A stretch of DNA of 64,000 nucleotides from Bacteroidota bacterium (GTDB taxonomy: Bacteria; Bacteroidota; Bacteroidia; Bacteroidales; Tenuifilaceae). A program made the position numbers and the translations under genes. Numbering within the stretch: position 1 is the first letter of the stretch; every line of letters starts with the position of its first letter. Positions 35,028-45,050 of the stretch are shown one piece after another. Location of the stretch: contig JAKQKB010000101.1 of assembly GCA_029560875.1 (NCBI GenBank), forward strand, positions 1 to 64,000, in the 5' to 3' direction. The notes below the pieces were generated by a model. That model searched no databases, was not told the DNA's origin, and saw nothing but the letters and a program-made list of their open reading frames with translations.

Positions 35028-37379
35028 ATGAAAAAGAATATTGTTCTTAGCCACACAACCCTTAACGAAAAGAAAACTAATTTTTTTTTCGTAATGGCAA
35101 TAACTTTGTTCTTCACGTTATTTTCTCAATTACTGGTTGCAAAAAGTGGAGATAAAATTGTAGTTCAACTGCAATGGAAGCATCAATTTCAATTTGCAGG
35201 CTACTATGCAGCACTAGAAAATGGGTACTATAAAGAAGCAGGACTAGATGTTGAACTAAGAGATTTAAACTCCAACAACATAAATTCAATTGACGAGGTT
35301 ATTGCCGGAAGAGCAGATTTAGGAGTTGCCAACTCTGAACTATTAGTAAGGTATATGCAAGGCGAGCCTCTTATTGCACTCATTCCAATATTTCAAAATA
35401 GCCCTGTGGCTCTTGCGGTAAGAGGTGATTCCGAGATTAACACCCCACAAGATTTTGTTGGAAAAACCATAGAGTTAAATAACAATGGAGGGTCAAATGA
35501 AATACTTGCAATGCTATTTATTGAGGGCATTAAATCATCCCAGGTAAACATCCAACAATCAACACTTTCGCTTAATAACTTATTAAACTCTAAAGTTGAT
35601 GCAACGGCAATTTACCAATGCAATGAACCATACTTTTTAGATAGATTTGGAATTCCCTATAAAATAATTTTACCGAAAAATTATGGAATAGATTTTTATG
35701 CGGAATGCTTGTTTACTTCTCAATCGTATCTCCGAAAACACAAGGCCAAAGTAGACAAATTCATTGAAGCCACCATACAAGGCTGGGATTATGCCCTTAA
35801 AAACGAAAATGAAATTGCCCAACTTATTCAGACAAAATACAAATCAACAAAAACGTTGGATCACCTACTTTTTGAGGCAGCTCAGGTTAAAAAATTCATT
35901 CAACCCGACTTTATAAACATTGGGCACTCCAACAAAGGACGATGGCTGCATATGACCGAAATTCTCAAGCAATCAGGAATTATACAAACCACAAGAAGTA
36001 TTGATGGATTTATTTACAAAGAAAAAGAAAATAGTAATATTCCCTTCTACAAATACTCTTTAATAAGTGGGCTAGTAGTTTTGGCTATACTCCTGTTTAT
36101 TTTTTTCCATATTAAATTAATTAAAAGGCAAAAAAAACATAATGAGCATACCATATCAAATCTACAACAAAAAATAGAACAGCAAGAACTTGAAATATCC
36201 TCATTGAAATATTCACTCGATGATTTAAATAAAAAAGCGAACGAACTTGAACATTTTAGTGATTCCCTAATTTCAAACCTCTCGTTTGAAATTCGTTCCC
36301 CGTTAAACAATATCTTAGGTTACTGCGAACTTTTATCGGCTCCCCGTCTGAAACAAGAACAAACCAAGCAATACACCAAAGAAATCGCAAAAAGTAGTAA
36401 AACACTTCAATATCAAATTGACAACTTAATTGACTTATCCAAACTGGAATCGGAACAATACAAGTTAACATACCAAAGAATAAACCTATACGACTTCTTT
36501 AACACACTACATATTATAACTCTAAACGAACTAAAACTTTTTGACAAAGAACACATAACCATCAAAACATCTATTGACGAGGAAGAGATTAATTTTGACA
36601 TATTATCGGACAGAAACATCCTTAAAAGTGTATTTTGGCGGCTTATCAACAACTCTGTTAAATTCACTACAAAAGGTTATATTGAGATTGGCTGTAAAAA
36701 GAAAAGTTCATCGAGTTTACACCTATGGATACAGGATAGCGGCCCTGGTATTGATAATAAAAACCTTAATACCATATTCCAACCATTTAACAATAATTCA
36801 GAAAGCCCCCAAAATAGTTTGGGTCTAGGATTACCCATTACCAAAAGGCTTATTGAAATTATGAATGGAAAAATATGGATTGAAACGACCGAGGGCGCTG
36901 GAACAACTATAAACTTTACAATACCAATCACACCTGTAGGAGCTCGAAGCACAATTACCAAGCAAACTCCATACTATTTACAGCAAGATCCACCTCAACT
37001 AAAGGATAAAACAATTCAAATCGTAGAAGACATTCAATCTAACTATCTGCTTCTATCAAAAATGCTAGAAGAGACTGGCTGTAAAATAATCCATTCCAAA
37101 ACCGGAGAAGAGGCCATAACAACCTTTAATTCCACTCCGAATATTGACCTTGTGTTTATGGACCTTAGACTTACCGATATGGATGGTATTGAAATTACCC
37201 GAGAAATTCGTTTAAGCAACTCCAATGTTATCATTGTTGCCCAAACTGCATACAGCTCTGGTGTCAAGGTAAATTTGAGCATAGAGGCAGGATGCAACGA
37301 TTTTATTACCAAACCTATAAGCAGATTGGACTTATTCAATATCCTTAGGAAGCACTTATCGCCACCAGATTCTATCTAG
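35028..37379 (+). CDS. Hybrid sensor protein: NMT1/THI5 binding domain, kinase-like core lacking the H-box His, receiver
   Basis: A 783-residue membrane protein. A signal anchor (about 20-38) leads to an NMT1/THI5-like periplasmic ligand-binding domain (about 43-260; LQWKHQFQFAGYYAALENG, then GLDVEL), which in relatives binds thiamine-precursor pyrimidines. A second membrane helix is at about 345-362, then a coiled coil. The dimerisation domain reads LISNLSFEIRSPLNNI: Phe420 replaces the phospho-accepting His. The ATPase domain keeps its N box (RLINNSVKFT), G1 (DSGPGID) and G2 (GLGLPI). The C-terminal receiver is intact: VED, phospho-acceptor Asp712 in VFMDLRL, Thr in AQTAY, Lys in ITKPI. Its stop overlaps tsaD by four bases, convergently. 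Confidence 0.85.
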   Translation: MKKNIVLSHTTLNEKKTNFFFVMAITLFFTLFSQLLVAKSGDKIVVQLQWKHQFQFAGYYAALENGYYKEAGLDVELRDLNSNNINSIDEVIAGRADLGVANSELLVRYMQGEPLIALIPIFQNSPVALAVRGDSEINTPQDFVGKTIELNNNGGSNEILAMLFIEGIKSSQVNIQQSTLSLNNLLNSKVDATAIYQCNEPYFLDRFGIPYKIILPKNYGIDFYAECLFTSQSYLRKHKAKVDKFIEATIQGWDYALKNENEIAQLIQTKYKSTKTLDHLLFEAAQVKKFIQPDFINIGHSNKGRWLHMTEILKQSGIIQTTRSIDGFIYKEKENSNIPFYKYSLISGLVVLAILLFIFFHIKLIKRQKKHNEHTISNLQQKIEQQELEISSLKYSLDDLNKKANELEHFSDSLISNLSFEIRSPLNNILGYCELLSAPRLKQEQTKQYTKEIAKSSKTLQYQIDNLIDLSKLESEQYKLTYQRINLYDFFNTLHIITLNELKLFDKEHITIKTSIDEEEINFDILSDRNILKSVFWRLINNSVKFTTKGYIEIGCKKKSSSSLHLWIQDSGPGIDNKNLNTIFQPFNNNSESPQNSLGLGLPITKRLIEIMNGKIWIETTEGAGTTINFTIPITPVGARSTITKQTPYYLQQDPPQLKDKTIQIVEDIQSNYLLLSKMLEETGCKIIHSKTGEEAITTFNSTPNIDLVFMDLRLTDMDGIEITREIRLSNSNVIIVAQTAYSSGVKVNLSIEAGCNDFITKPISRLDLFNILRKHLSPPDSI

Positions 37380-38404
37380 AGTTCATGGTTGATTGGAAAT
37401 CGGGCAAGAGGGGTAACACTATGTGGAGATAAATCCCCAGCAAGGAAGCGATAATACCCAGTAATGGCAATCATTGCAGCATTATCAGTAGTATATCTAA
37501 ATTGAGGAAGGTAAACATTCCAGCCCTTTTTGAGCCCCAGTATAGTTAACCCTTCACGTAAACCTGAATTAGCAGATACTCCACCTGCAATAGCGATCTC
37601 GGTAATTCCATATTTTTTGGCAGCCAACTCAACTTTGCTAAGAAGAATACTAATGATTGTTTGCTGAAGTGACGCACACAAATCAGACTTACGCTCCTCG
37701 ATAAAGTTAGCATTTTCATTCATCCTATCCCTAAGGGTATAGAGGAATGAAGTTTTTAATCCACTAAAACTAAAGTCCAAACCTTTAATATTTGGCTTGG
37801 CAAACTGAAATGCGGTGGCATCGCCAAATTTCGATAACTTATCAATTACAGGTCCACCAGGATAAGGCAACCCCATAACTTTAGCACACTTATCGAAGGC
37901 CTCGCCGGCCGCATCGTCAATGGTCTCACCAACAATTTCCATATCCAAATAATCACGTACCACAATAAGCTGTGTATGTCCACCTGATACTAGCAAACAT
38001 AAAAATGGAAACGAAGGGTGTGTTTGGTTAACGTCATCCTTAACAAAATGAGCTAGTACATGCCCCTGTAAGTGATTTACCGCAACCAAAGGAATATTCT
38101 GAGCAAGAGCCAAGCCTTTTGCAAAGGAAGTTCCAACCAACAACGAACCTAACAATCCTGGTCCGCGGGTAAATGCTACAGCATCAATCTCATTAATAGA
38201 AATACCCGCATTTTTTATTGCACTTTGTACAACAGGAATTATATTAGCCTGATGAGCACGCGAAGCCAACTCGGGAACAACTCCCCCATACTCGTTATGA
38301 ACCTCCTGATTACTAATTAAGTTGGAAAGCAAAAAACCATCGCGAATAATTGCCGCAGATGTATCGTCGCACGAAGATTCAATCCCTAAAATTGTAACGC
38401 TCAT
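37376..38404 (-). CDS. tsaD: tRNA threonylcarbamoyladenosine synthase subunit TsaD
   Basis: A full-length 342-residue TsaD (Kae1/YgjD), which transfers the threonylcarbamoyl group to A37 of ANN-decoding tRNAs with TsaB and TsaE. It begins VTILGIESSCDDTSAAI and has the metal-binding HLQGH, LVSGGHTQLIVV, GLDFSFSGLKTSF and a late TDNAAMIAITGYYRF. The ATG at 38404 is used; a TTG two codons upstream is unlikely. Divergent from tamB. Confidence 0.97.
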   Translation of the reverse strand: MSVTILGIESSCDDTSAAIIRDGFLLSNLISNQEVHNEYGGVVPELASRAHQANIIPVVQSAIKNAGISINEIDAVAFTRGPGLLGSLLVGTSFAKGLALAQNIPLVAVNHLQGHVLAHFVKDDVNQTHPSFPFLCLLVSGGHTQLIVVRDYLDMEIVGETIDDAAGEAFDKCAKVMGLPYPGGPVIDKLSKFGDATAFQFAKPNIKGLDFSFSGLKTSFLYTLRDRMNENANFIEERKSDLCASLQQTIISILLSKVELAAKKYGITEIAIAGGVSANSGLREGLTILGLKKGWNVYLPQFRYTTDNAAMIAITGYYRFLAGDLSPHSVTPLARFPINHEL

Positions 38405-38512
38405 CGTCAAAATTTATTAAAACACAAAAAAATTAAAAATATGCCCCTTGAAATTTAGAAAAAATCAACGTCTTTTCTTAATTTCGGTACGCCATTTGGA
38501 GATATTTGAATT

Positions 38513-41500
38513 ATAAATTTAAACAACAAAAGTATCAAAAAATTACTGAAAATATCAGTCTGGTTATTTGTACTACTTTTTGGGCTACCTGTAGCACTAT
38601 GGCTGGTAGTACAAAGTAGCCAAGTGCAAACTATTCTTGTTGATAAAGTATCCACATTAATTAAATCAAAAACTGGTATAAACGTTTCTGTTGGAGCGGT
38701 AGATTTTCGTCCGTTCAATAGAGTGCTTCTCAAGAATGTTTACATTGAGGATTTAAATAAGGACACCCTGATATTTGCAAAAAGAATAAGCGTTTCGTTA
38801 TCAACCTTTAAGTTAAACGAAGGAGAATACAAACTGAATAAAGTTGCGATTGACCAAGCATACATCAATTTTGTTACGGATTCATCAGGAATGATGAATT
38901 TAACAGCCCTACTCAACAAAATTTCTAGCGACACCTTAAAGAGTCAAGATTCAAGCAACTTTATTCTTAAGTCGAATCAAGTAATTATTTCGAACTCCCA
39001 CTTTAACCTTAAAAATGTAAAGGCAAAGCATCAAGAATTTGGCATTAATTTCGAGGACTTTTCTTTCAATAACCTAAACATTGATGCAGGCGATTTCTAC
39101 ATTAATGCCGACACTATTGCAATAAAAATCAACGACCTCAGCCTAGTTGACCAGTCAGGGTTTAAACTCGATAAGTTTAGAGCAGACTTTACACTTTGTA
39201 GCCATTACCTTAATTTCGACAAATTGCGAATTGTGGCTCACGGCTCATCAATCAAAATGAACCATTTTAAAATGGGATTCGCAAATTGGAGCAACTTTAG
39301 TGACTTTGTAAATAAAATAAAACTTGATGCTGACATAACCAACTCCTACATTAAAACAACAACTATAGCATACATTATTCCCTCTTTCAGGAACATTCAG
39401 CTATCAGCAACACTCAATGGACAAATTAAAGGCCCTATTAGCGATATAAGAGGAAAAAATTTGGAAATAACAATGGGTGCCCAAACTAAAATTCTGACAA
39501 ACGTTAACGTTACAGGACTCCCTAAGATAGACCAAACACTTATGGTTGTTGACATTAAAGAACTATCGACAACCCGAAACGACTTACTATCCATAAAAGA
39601 CCAAAAGAATAAATCAATCATAGATATTCCTGCCGACGTAGATGTTCTTGGCAAAACTACTTACAAAGGGAACTTTACAGGTTACATTAACAACTTCGTA
39701 GCTTACGGTACAATTACTAGCGCAATAGGTAAGTTAGCCATAGACCTATCATTCCTACCTGACAAGAATCAAGGTATTGCATTTGAAGGGAATTTAAATG
39801 CGATAAACCTCGACGTTGGGAAGTTAGCTCAATCGGATTTTATAGGCAGAACAACTTTCCACGCAAAAGTTAAAGGAAGTAGCGACAAGGAAGCAAATGT
39901 TAAAGCATTTACCGATGCAACAATTAAATCGTTTATTCTCAACAAATACAACTACTCCGACATAGAGGTATCTGGAAACTTGAGCAATAAAACCTATATT
40001 GGGTCAGTTCACCTAAATGACCCCAACTGTAAACTAAACTTCCTTGGGAAGATTGACTTCTCGGACTCAATTCCAGAGTTCGATTTCTCGGCATTTGTTC
40101 CAAAAGTAGACTTGGTTAAGCTTAACCTTAACACAACCGACTCAATATCACAAGCATCGTTCCTCCTAACCACAAAATTTACGGGTAGCAACCTCGACAA
40201 CAGTAAGGGAGAAATAAAAGTTCTGAACTCCTACTACAAAAATCAACGGGGTGAATTTAAGTTATCCGACATAGTTATATCTGCTGACAACTCAGTTGAC
40301 AGCAAGATGATTAGTTTAAAATCGGAATTTGCAGAAGGCGAAATACGGAGCAAGTACAACTACTCAAAAGTTTTTGCGTATCTATCGGATCTTTTCTTTA
40401 AATACGCACCGGCCTTTAACAAAAAAGGAGATATCAAACCCCTTCCAACCACCGGTGTAGAAAAACCAGAATACAACGATTACCTAATAAAATTCAGGCT
40501 AAAGAAAACTCAGAAAATAACCACGGTTATATCGCCAGAAATAAAAATTGCCGAAAACTCAACAATATTTGGAATTCTCAATCCCGATTTACAAAGTTTA
40601 ACTTTCAAAATCAAAATACCTGAAATCCAAATTGGATCAACATCGGTAAAAGAGTTAAGCGTTGATGGACAAACCAAGGATAGCACTCTCGTTGCAAGCA
40701 TTATTACTCCGGTTATTAAATTTGGAGAAACACAGGTAAAAAACTTTAAAATCAACACACAGGTTAAGAATAACATTCTGGATTTTTCTCTCGGCTGGCA
40801 AAATCAGGAAAAACCAGCCACCTACGGATTAATTGAAGCAATTGCAGATTTTAACGAATCGGGCAAGAATGGCCATATTGCACAATTTCATTTTAAACCA
40901 TCAACTTTTGTTTTAAGCGATTCCACATGGCAATTATCCGCTTCCACTATCGCTGTTGACACATCGAGTATTTTTATTGATAATTTTTCGGTAAGTAGTT
41001 TAAATCAAGAACTTACTGTTAAGGGTAACATCTCGACAAAGGAACAAGACACTCTTTCCATCAACATAAAAAATTTAAACATATCGTACCTTAACCTTTA
41101 CTTACAAAACTTAGGATACTCCTTACAGGGCAAAATAAATGGCTTTGCAAGGCTAAATGCAATTTACTCAAACCCTACTCTCTACGCCGATATCTCGATA
41201 AATAAATTATCTGCAAACGCAAAACCTGTTGGAGATATAAATTTTACCAGTGTATGGCATAACTCCGAGCAGAGAATGGCTATTAATTTGTCCAACAAGC
41301 AAAACGACTCCATTACTTTCTCTGCGAAAGGAAACTATTACATTGAAAATAGCAACTTAAATTTTGACATTGATATAAACAAAATAAAACTAGACCATCT
41401 ATCGCCATTACTAGAAGGAAACATCTCAAACCTATCGGGAATTATTAAAGGTAACCTAAAAATAACAGGCACAACCAAGAAGCCAATTATTAACGGCAAT

Positions 41501-43069
41501 ATTGTTTTAGATAATTCAAGTTTAACTGTTGATTTTCTTAAGACACAGTATACCATAAACGACAACATATCGGTTGAAAATAGTGACATCTTCCTAAAAG
41601 GTTTTAAAATTAACGACCGCAACAGAAAAACGGCACTAGTTAATGGGGCAATTAGAACAAATTACTTTAAAGACTTCAACCTTAACCTTAGCCTTTCTAC
41701 AGAAGGCTTTCAGTGTATGAACACAACGGAGCACGACAACAGTTCGTTTTATGGAACAGTTTATGGTTCAGGGATAGTCCTCGTAAATGGAAAGCCTGAC
41801 GACCTAAACTTAAACATCAAACTTAAAACAGAGAATAAAACAGCCATCTTCCTTCCCCTCTCCAGCGGAAGTACCGTAGACCAAAACAACTTTATAACAT
41901 TTATCAATAACGACCCCAACTTCATTCCAATTGAAGAAACCGTTGTTGAGGAAGAAAAGAGCAATGCAAACCTAAATCTAGTGCTTGAATTACAAGTTAC
42001 ACCAGAGGCTGAAGCGCAAATAATTATCGACAAGAAGCTAGGCGATATAATTAAGGCAAATGGCCGAGGAAATCTGAAATTGGAGATAAATCCATCGCGT
42101 GAAATATTCAAAATGTTCGGTAACTATATCATCGAAAAGGGAGATTACCTTTTCACATTACAAGGAGTTATTAATAAAAAATTTAGAATTGAAGAAGGTA
42201 GCAATATTACTTGGAATGGCGATCCTTTGGATGCAATAGTTGATATTGAGGCAGTTTATAGGGTTAGAACTTCGCTAGAACCTCTACTTCGAAACAATAA
42301 TACATCGAGAGTGCCTGTTGATTGCCAAATTTTTTTAACACAAAAACTAATGACTCCGAACATTAAGTTCAACATTGATGTACCCAATGCCGATAACGAA
42401 ACAAAGGGCCTTGTTGGAAGTATTCTTAATACCGAGGAGAAAATTAACCGACAGTTTATTGGACTTATTGGAATTGGAAGTTTTATTATGGACTCCGAAC
42501 AGGATACAGAAAGAGGTAATTCAAATTTATCGACTGCAGGTTGGAATACAGTTAGCGAACTCGCCTCGAACCAACTAAGCAACTGGGTTTCGCAATGGAG
42601 TAATAATTTCGACTTTGGTTTTAATTACAGACCAGGAATGGAGGATCAAATGACATCCGACCAATGGGAACTTGCACTATCAACACAAATACTAGACGAC
42701 AGAGTATCCATTAACGGGAATGTAGATTTGGGCGCAAAAAACACCAACAACCCCATAGCTGGTGACTTCAACCTTGATGTTAAGTTAAATAAATCAGGAA
42801 AATTGAGATTTAAAGCTTTTGCTAGGTCAAATGATGAAATACTACTAACCAATCAGGAAAACAACTACACCACAGGAGCGGGAATTCTTTACCGCGAAGA
42901 ATTCAATAATCTCAGTGATTTATGGACCAGAATTAAAAACACATTTAAGCCCGAAGAAGTTAACGTTCCTATGATTATAATTGATAATGGAATTAATACT
43001 GAGAAAAAAGATTCCACATTACAGCAAGATAGCACAAATAAAACGGACAATTTCATCCAAATAAAGTAG
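38513..43069 (+). CDS. tamB: TamB-like translocation/assembly protein (start codon uncertain)
   Basis: A very large envelope protein (about 1500 residues) of the AsmA/TamB type. An N-terminal helix (ISVWLFVLLFGLPVALWLVV, about residues 13-32) anchors it in the inner membrane. The long beta-helical middle spans the periplasm for lipid or protein transfer, and the C-terminal DUF490/TamB domain includes DYLFTLQGVINKKF and NFDFGFNYRPG. The membrane anchor is encoded only if translation begins upstream of the first GTG (38624). The open frame there starts after a TGA at 38507 and holds no ATG, GTG or TTG, only ATT (38510), ATA (38513), ATC and CTG. ATA at 38513 is listed provisionally. Confidence 0.85.
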   Translation: MNLNNKSIKKLLKISVWLFVLLFGLPVALWLVVQSSQVQTILVDKVSTLIKSKTGINVSVGAVDFRPFNRVLLKNVYIEDLNKDTLIFAKRISVSLSTFKLNEGEYKLNKVAIDQAYINFVTDSSGMMNLTALLNKISSDTLKSQDSSNFILKSNQVIISNSHFNLKNVKAKHQEFGINFEDFSFNNLNIDAGDFYINADTIAIKINDLSLVDQSGFKLDKFRADFTLCSHYLNFDKLRIVAHGSSIKMNHFKMGFANWSNFSDFVNKIKLDADITNSYIKTTTIAYIIPSFRNIQLSATLNGQIKGPISDIRGKNLEITMGAQTKILTNVNVTGLPKIDQTLMVVDIKELSTTRNDLLSIKDQKNKSIIDIPADVDVLGKTTYKGNFTGYINNFVAYGTITSAIGKLAIDLSFLPDKNQGIAFEGNLNAINLDVGKLAQSDFIGRTTFHAKVKGSSDKEANVKAFTDATIKSFILNKYNYSDIEVSGNLSNKTYIGSVHLNDPNCKLNFLGKIDFSDSIPEFDFSAFVPKVDLVKLNLNTTDSISQASFLLTTKFTGSNLDNSKGEIKVLNSYYKNQRGEFKLSDIVISADNSVDSKMISLKSEFAEGEIRSKYNYSKVFAYLSDLFFKYAPAFNKKGDIKPLPTTGVEKPEYNDYLIKFRLKKTQKITTVISPEIKIAENSTIFGILNPDLQSLTFKIKIPEIQIGSTSVKELSVDGQTKDSTLVASIITPVIKFGETQVKNFKINTQVKNNILDFSLGWQNQEKPATYGLIEAIADFNESGKNGHIAQFHFKPSTFVLSDSTWQLSASTIAVDTSSIFIDNFSVSSLNQELTVKGNISTKEQDTLSINIKNLNISYLNLYLQNLGYSLQGKINGFARLNAIYSNPTLYADISINKLSANAKPVGDINFTSVWHNSEQRMAINLSNKQNDSITFSAKGNYYIENSNLNFDIDINKIKLDHLSPLLEGNISNLSGIIKGNLKITGTTKKPIINGNIVLDNSSLTVDFLKTQYTINDNISVENSDIFLKGFKINDRNRKTALVNGAIRTNYFKDFNLNLSLSTEGFQCMNTTEHDNSSFYGTVYGSGIVLVNGKPDDLNLNIKLKTENKTAIFLPLSSGSTVDQNNFITFINNDPNFIPIEETVVEEEKSNANLNLVLELQVTPEAEAQIIIDKKLGDIIKANGRGNLKLEINPSREIFKMFGNYIIEKGDYLFTLQGVINKKFRIEEGSNITWNGDPLDAIVDIEAVYRVRTSLEPLLRNNNTSRVPVDCQIFLTQKLMTPNIKFNIDVPNADNETKGLVGSILNTEEKINRQFIGLIGIGSFIMDSEQDTERGNSNLSTAGWNTVSELASNQLSNWVSQWSNNFDFGFNYRPGMEDQMTSDQWELALSTQILDDRVSINGNVDLGAKNTNNPIAGDFNLDVKLNKSGKLRFKAFARSNDEILLTNQENNYTTGAGILYREEFNNLSDLWTRIKNTFKPEEVNVPMIIIDNGINTEKKDSTLQQDSTNKTDNFIQIK

Positions 43070-43127
43070 TAAAGAACAATAGTATTTAGAATTAAAACGT
43101 TTTTTTAGTAATTTTCGCAAAAATTTG

Positions 43128-43817
43128 ATGCATATGAACATACTTTCAACTATTCTTTTGGCAGCTCAAGCAGGAAATGAAAAAGCCACCGAGGTTTCGT
43201 TAAGTTTTATTGATTTAGCCATTAAAGGTGGCTGGATAATGATTCCTCTTTTCCTCCTTTCCATCGTAGCAATATATATTTTCGCAGAGCGATACTTTGC
43301 AATTAGAAAAGCTTCCGATACCGATGCAAATTTCATGAATCGCATAAGGGAATACATTCACGAGGATAAAATTGACTCCGCTCTGGCTCTCTGCCAATCC
43401 AAAAGCACACCTGTTGCAAGGATGATTGAGAAGGGAGTACAAAGAATTGGCCGTCCGCTTTCCGATGTTAATACTGCTATTGAGAATGTTGGAAACTTGG
43501 AAATATCTAAACTCGAAGCAAGTCTTCCATTCCTTGCCACTATTTCAGGGGGTGCTCCTATGATCGGCTTCCTTGGTACTGTTATAGGTATGATTCAAGC
43601 ATTTTATGATATGTCAATGGCAGGTAATAACATTGATGTAAGTTTACTATCAAACGGTATTTATACCGCCATGGTAACCACTGTTGCCGGTTTAATTGTG
43701 GGTATTTTTGCATACTTTGGATATAACTTTTTAGTTGCGCGCGTAGAAAAGGTTGTTTATGACCTAGAGGCAAAAACATCTGAGTTCATGGACTTACTCA
43801 ACGAACCTGTTGCTTAA
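43128..43817 (+). CDS. exbB: ExbB/TolQ family proton channel protein
   Basis: A 229-residue inner-membrane protein with three helices (about 28-50, 135-160, 175-200). The signature GGAPMIGFLGTVIGMIQAF is in the second and third segments. With ExbD it uses proton flow to energise TonB. Two ATGs lie two codons apart (43128 and 43134), and a near-consensus -7 element lies just upstream. The gap to exbD is 11 bases. Confidence 0.93.
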   Translation: MHMNILSTILLAAQAGNEKATEVSLSFIDLAIKGGWIMIPLFLLSIVAIYIFAERYFAIRKASDTDANFMNRIREYIHEDKIDSALALCQSKSTPVARMIEKGVQRIGRPLSDVNTAIENVGNLEISKLEASLPFLATISGGAPMIGFLGTVIGMIQAFYDMSMAGNNIDVSLLSNGIYTAMVTTVAGLIVGIFAYFGYNFLVARVEKVVYDLEAKTSEFMDLLNEPVA

Positions 43818-43828
43818 ACATTACCGCT

Positions 43829-44230
43829 ATGGCACTAAAACGAAGAGCAAAGGTAGATTCAAGTTTCAGTATGGCATCAATGAGTGACCTTGTATTCCTA
43901 CTGTTGATATTCTTTATGATATCATCAACACTGGTTCACCCAAACGCCTTGAAACTTCTTTTACCGCAAAGTAACAGCCAAACATCGGCAAAGCCAATAA
44001 CATCGGTATCGATTACTGCAGAAAGAACATTCTACCTTGAAACTGTTCCTGTAACACTGAATCAACTGGAGTATCTTTTACAGCAAAAAATGAAGGGAGA
44101 AGAAGACCCTACAATTGCACTTCACGTTGACAGAAGTGTTCCTATGGAGGAAGTTGTTAAAGTAATGAATATTGCTAAGGATAATAAATACAAACTAATT
44201 CTTGCTACTCAACCCTTAAAGAGTAATTAG
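43829..44230 (+). CDS. exbD: ExbD/TolR biopolymer transport protein
   Basis: A 133-residue protein with one N-terminal helix that keeps the essential proton-carrying Asp in MSDLVFLLLIFFM. The periplasmic domain ends with LHVDRSVPMEEVVKVMNIA, matching ExbD. It lies between exbB and tonB, seven bases before the latter. Confidence 0.93.
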   Translation: MALKRRAKVDSSFSMASMSDLVFLLLIFFMISSTLVHPNALKLLLPQSNSQTSAKPITSVSITAERTFYLETVPVTLNQLEYLLQQKMKGEEDPTIALHVDRSVPMEEVVKVMNIAKDNKYKLILATQPLKSN

Positions 44231-44237
44231 TTATATT

Positions 44238-45050
44238 ATGAGCAGTAGAGGCAAAGGCATATTAAGTACAGTTCTAGTGCATCTCCTTGCAGTTCTACTG
44301 CTTATGGTTTTTGGTTTTACCACACCTCTCCCACTTCCGGCAGAACAAGGAATTCTAATTAATTTTGGGAATTCCGATGACGGTATGGGAGCAATGGAAC
44401 CAAAATTAGAGCAAGAAGTATCTACTCCTCAATCATCTATCGCTTCAAAACCACAGGAGGAATCGCCACTAACACAGGACACAGAGGAAGCACCCTCATT
44501 ACAAGTAAAGAAGAAGGACGAAACAAAAAAAGTGGAGTCCACAAAAAAGACCACAACAAAGCAAACCGAAACAACCACCAATAAAAATACCAGCGAAACC
44601 CAAACTGAAAAGCCCCGCGAAGCCAACAAAAAGGCATTATTCCCCGGCCAAAAGACCGACGGAGGCACAACTGGCGAGGGAGAAACAGGAAAGGCTGGCA
44701 ACCAAGGAAGCGAAGAGGGCTCAGTGGATTCCCAGAATAGAATTGGCTCTACCGGTGGCGGTGGAGATGCAGAGAGAGGCATTATAACTAATTTGAGCGG
44801 AAGAACTGCAGAAAAACTTATATCTCCTGCCTATCCCAACCAAAAAAGAGGAACAGTTGTAGTTGAAGTTACTGTTGATAGCCAAGGAAATGTAACTAAA
44901 GCAATCCCTGGGGTTAAGGGTTCAACTACACTTGATAGCGAACTACTTAAAGCTGCGGAAACTGCCGCAATTAAAACAAAATTTAATGTTAAGAAAAATT
45001 CTCAGTCTGACCAGATTGGAACAATAACCTATGTGTTTAGATTGCAGTAA
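44238..45050 (+). CDS. tonB: TonB-like energy transducer
   Basis: A 270-residue protein with an N-terminal anchor helix (about 8-28), a low-complexity periplasmic linker (about 55-185) rich in Lys, Glu, Thr and Gly, and a C-terminal TonB-like domain (about 185-270) with SPAYPNQKRGTVVVEVTVD and a final TITYVFRLQ. It carries energy from ExbBD to TonB-dependent transporters. Instead of the classical Pro-rich linker it has K/E/T-rich repeats. It is the end of the exbB-exbD-tonB operon. Confidence 0.85.
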   Translation: MSSRGKGILSTVLVHLLAVLLLMVFGFTTPLPLPAEQGILINFGNSDDGMGAMEPKLEQEVSTPQSSIASKPQEESPLTQDTEEAPSLQVKKKDETKKVESTKKTTTKQTETTTNKNTSETQTEKPREANKKALFPGQKTDGGTTGEGETGKAGNQGSEEGSVDSQNRIGSTGGGGDAERGIITNLSGRTAEKLISPAYPNQKRGTVVVEVTVDSQGNVTKAIPGVKGSTTLDSELLKAAETAAIKTKFNVKKNSQSDQIGTITYVFRLQ

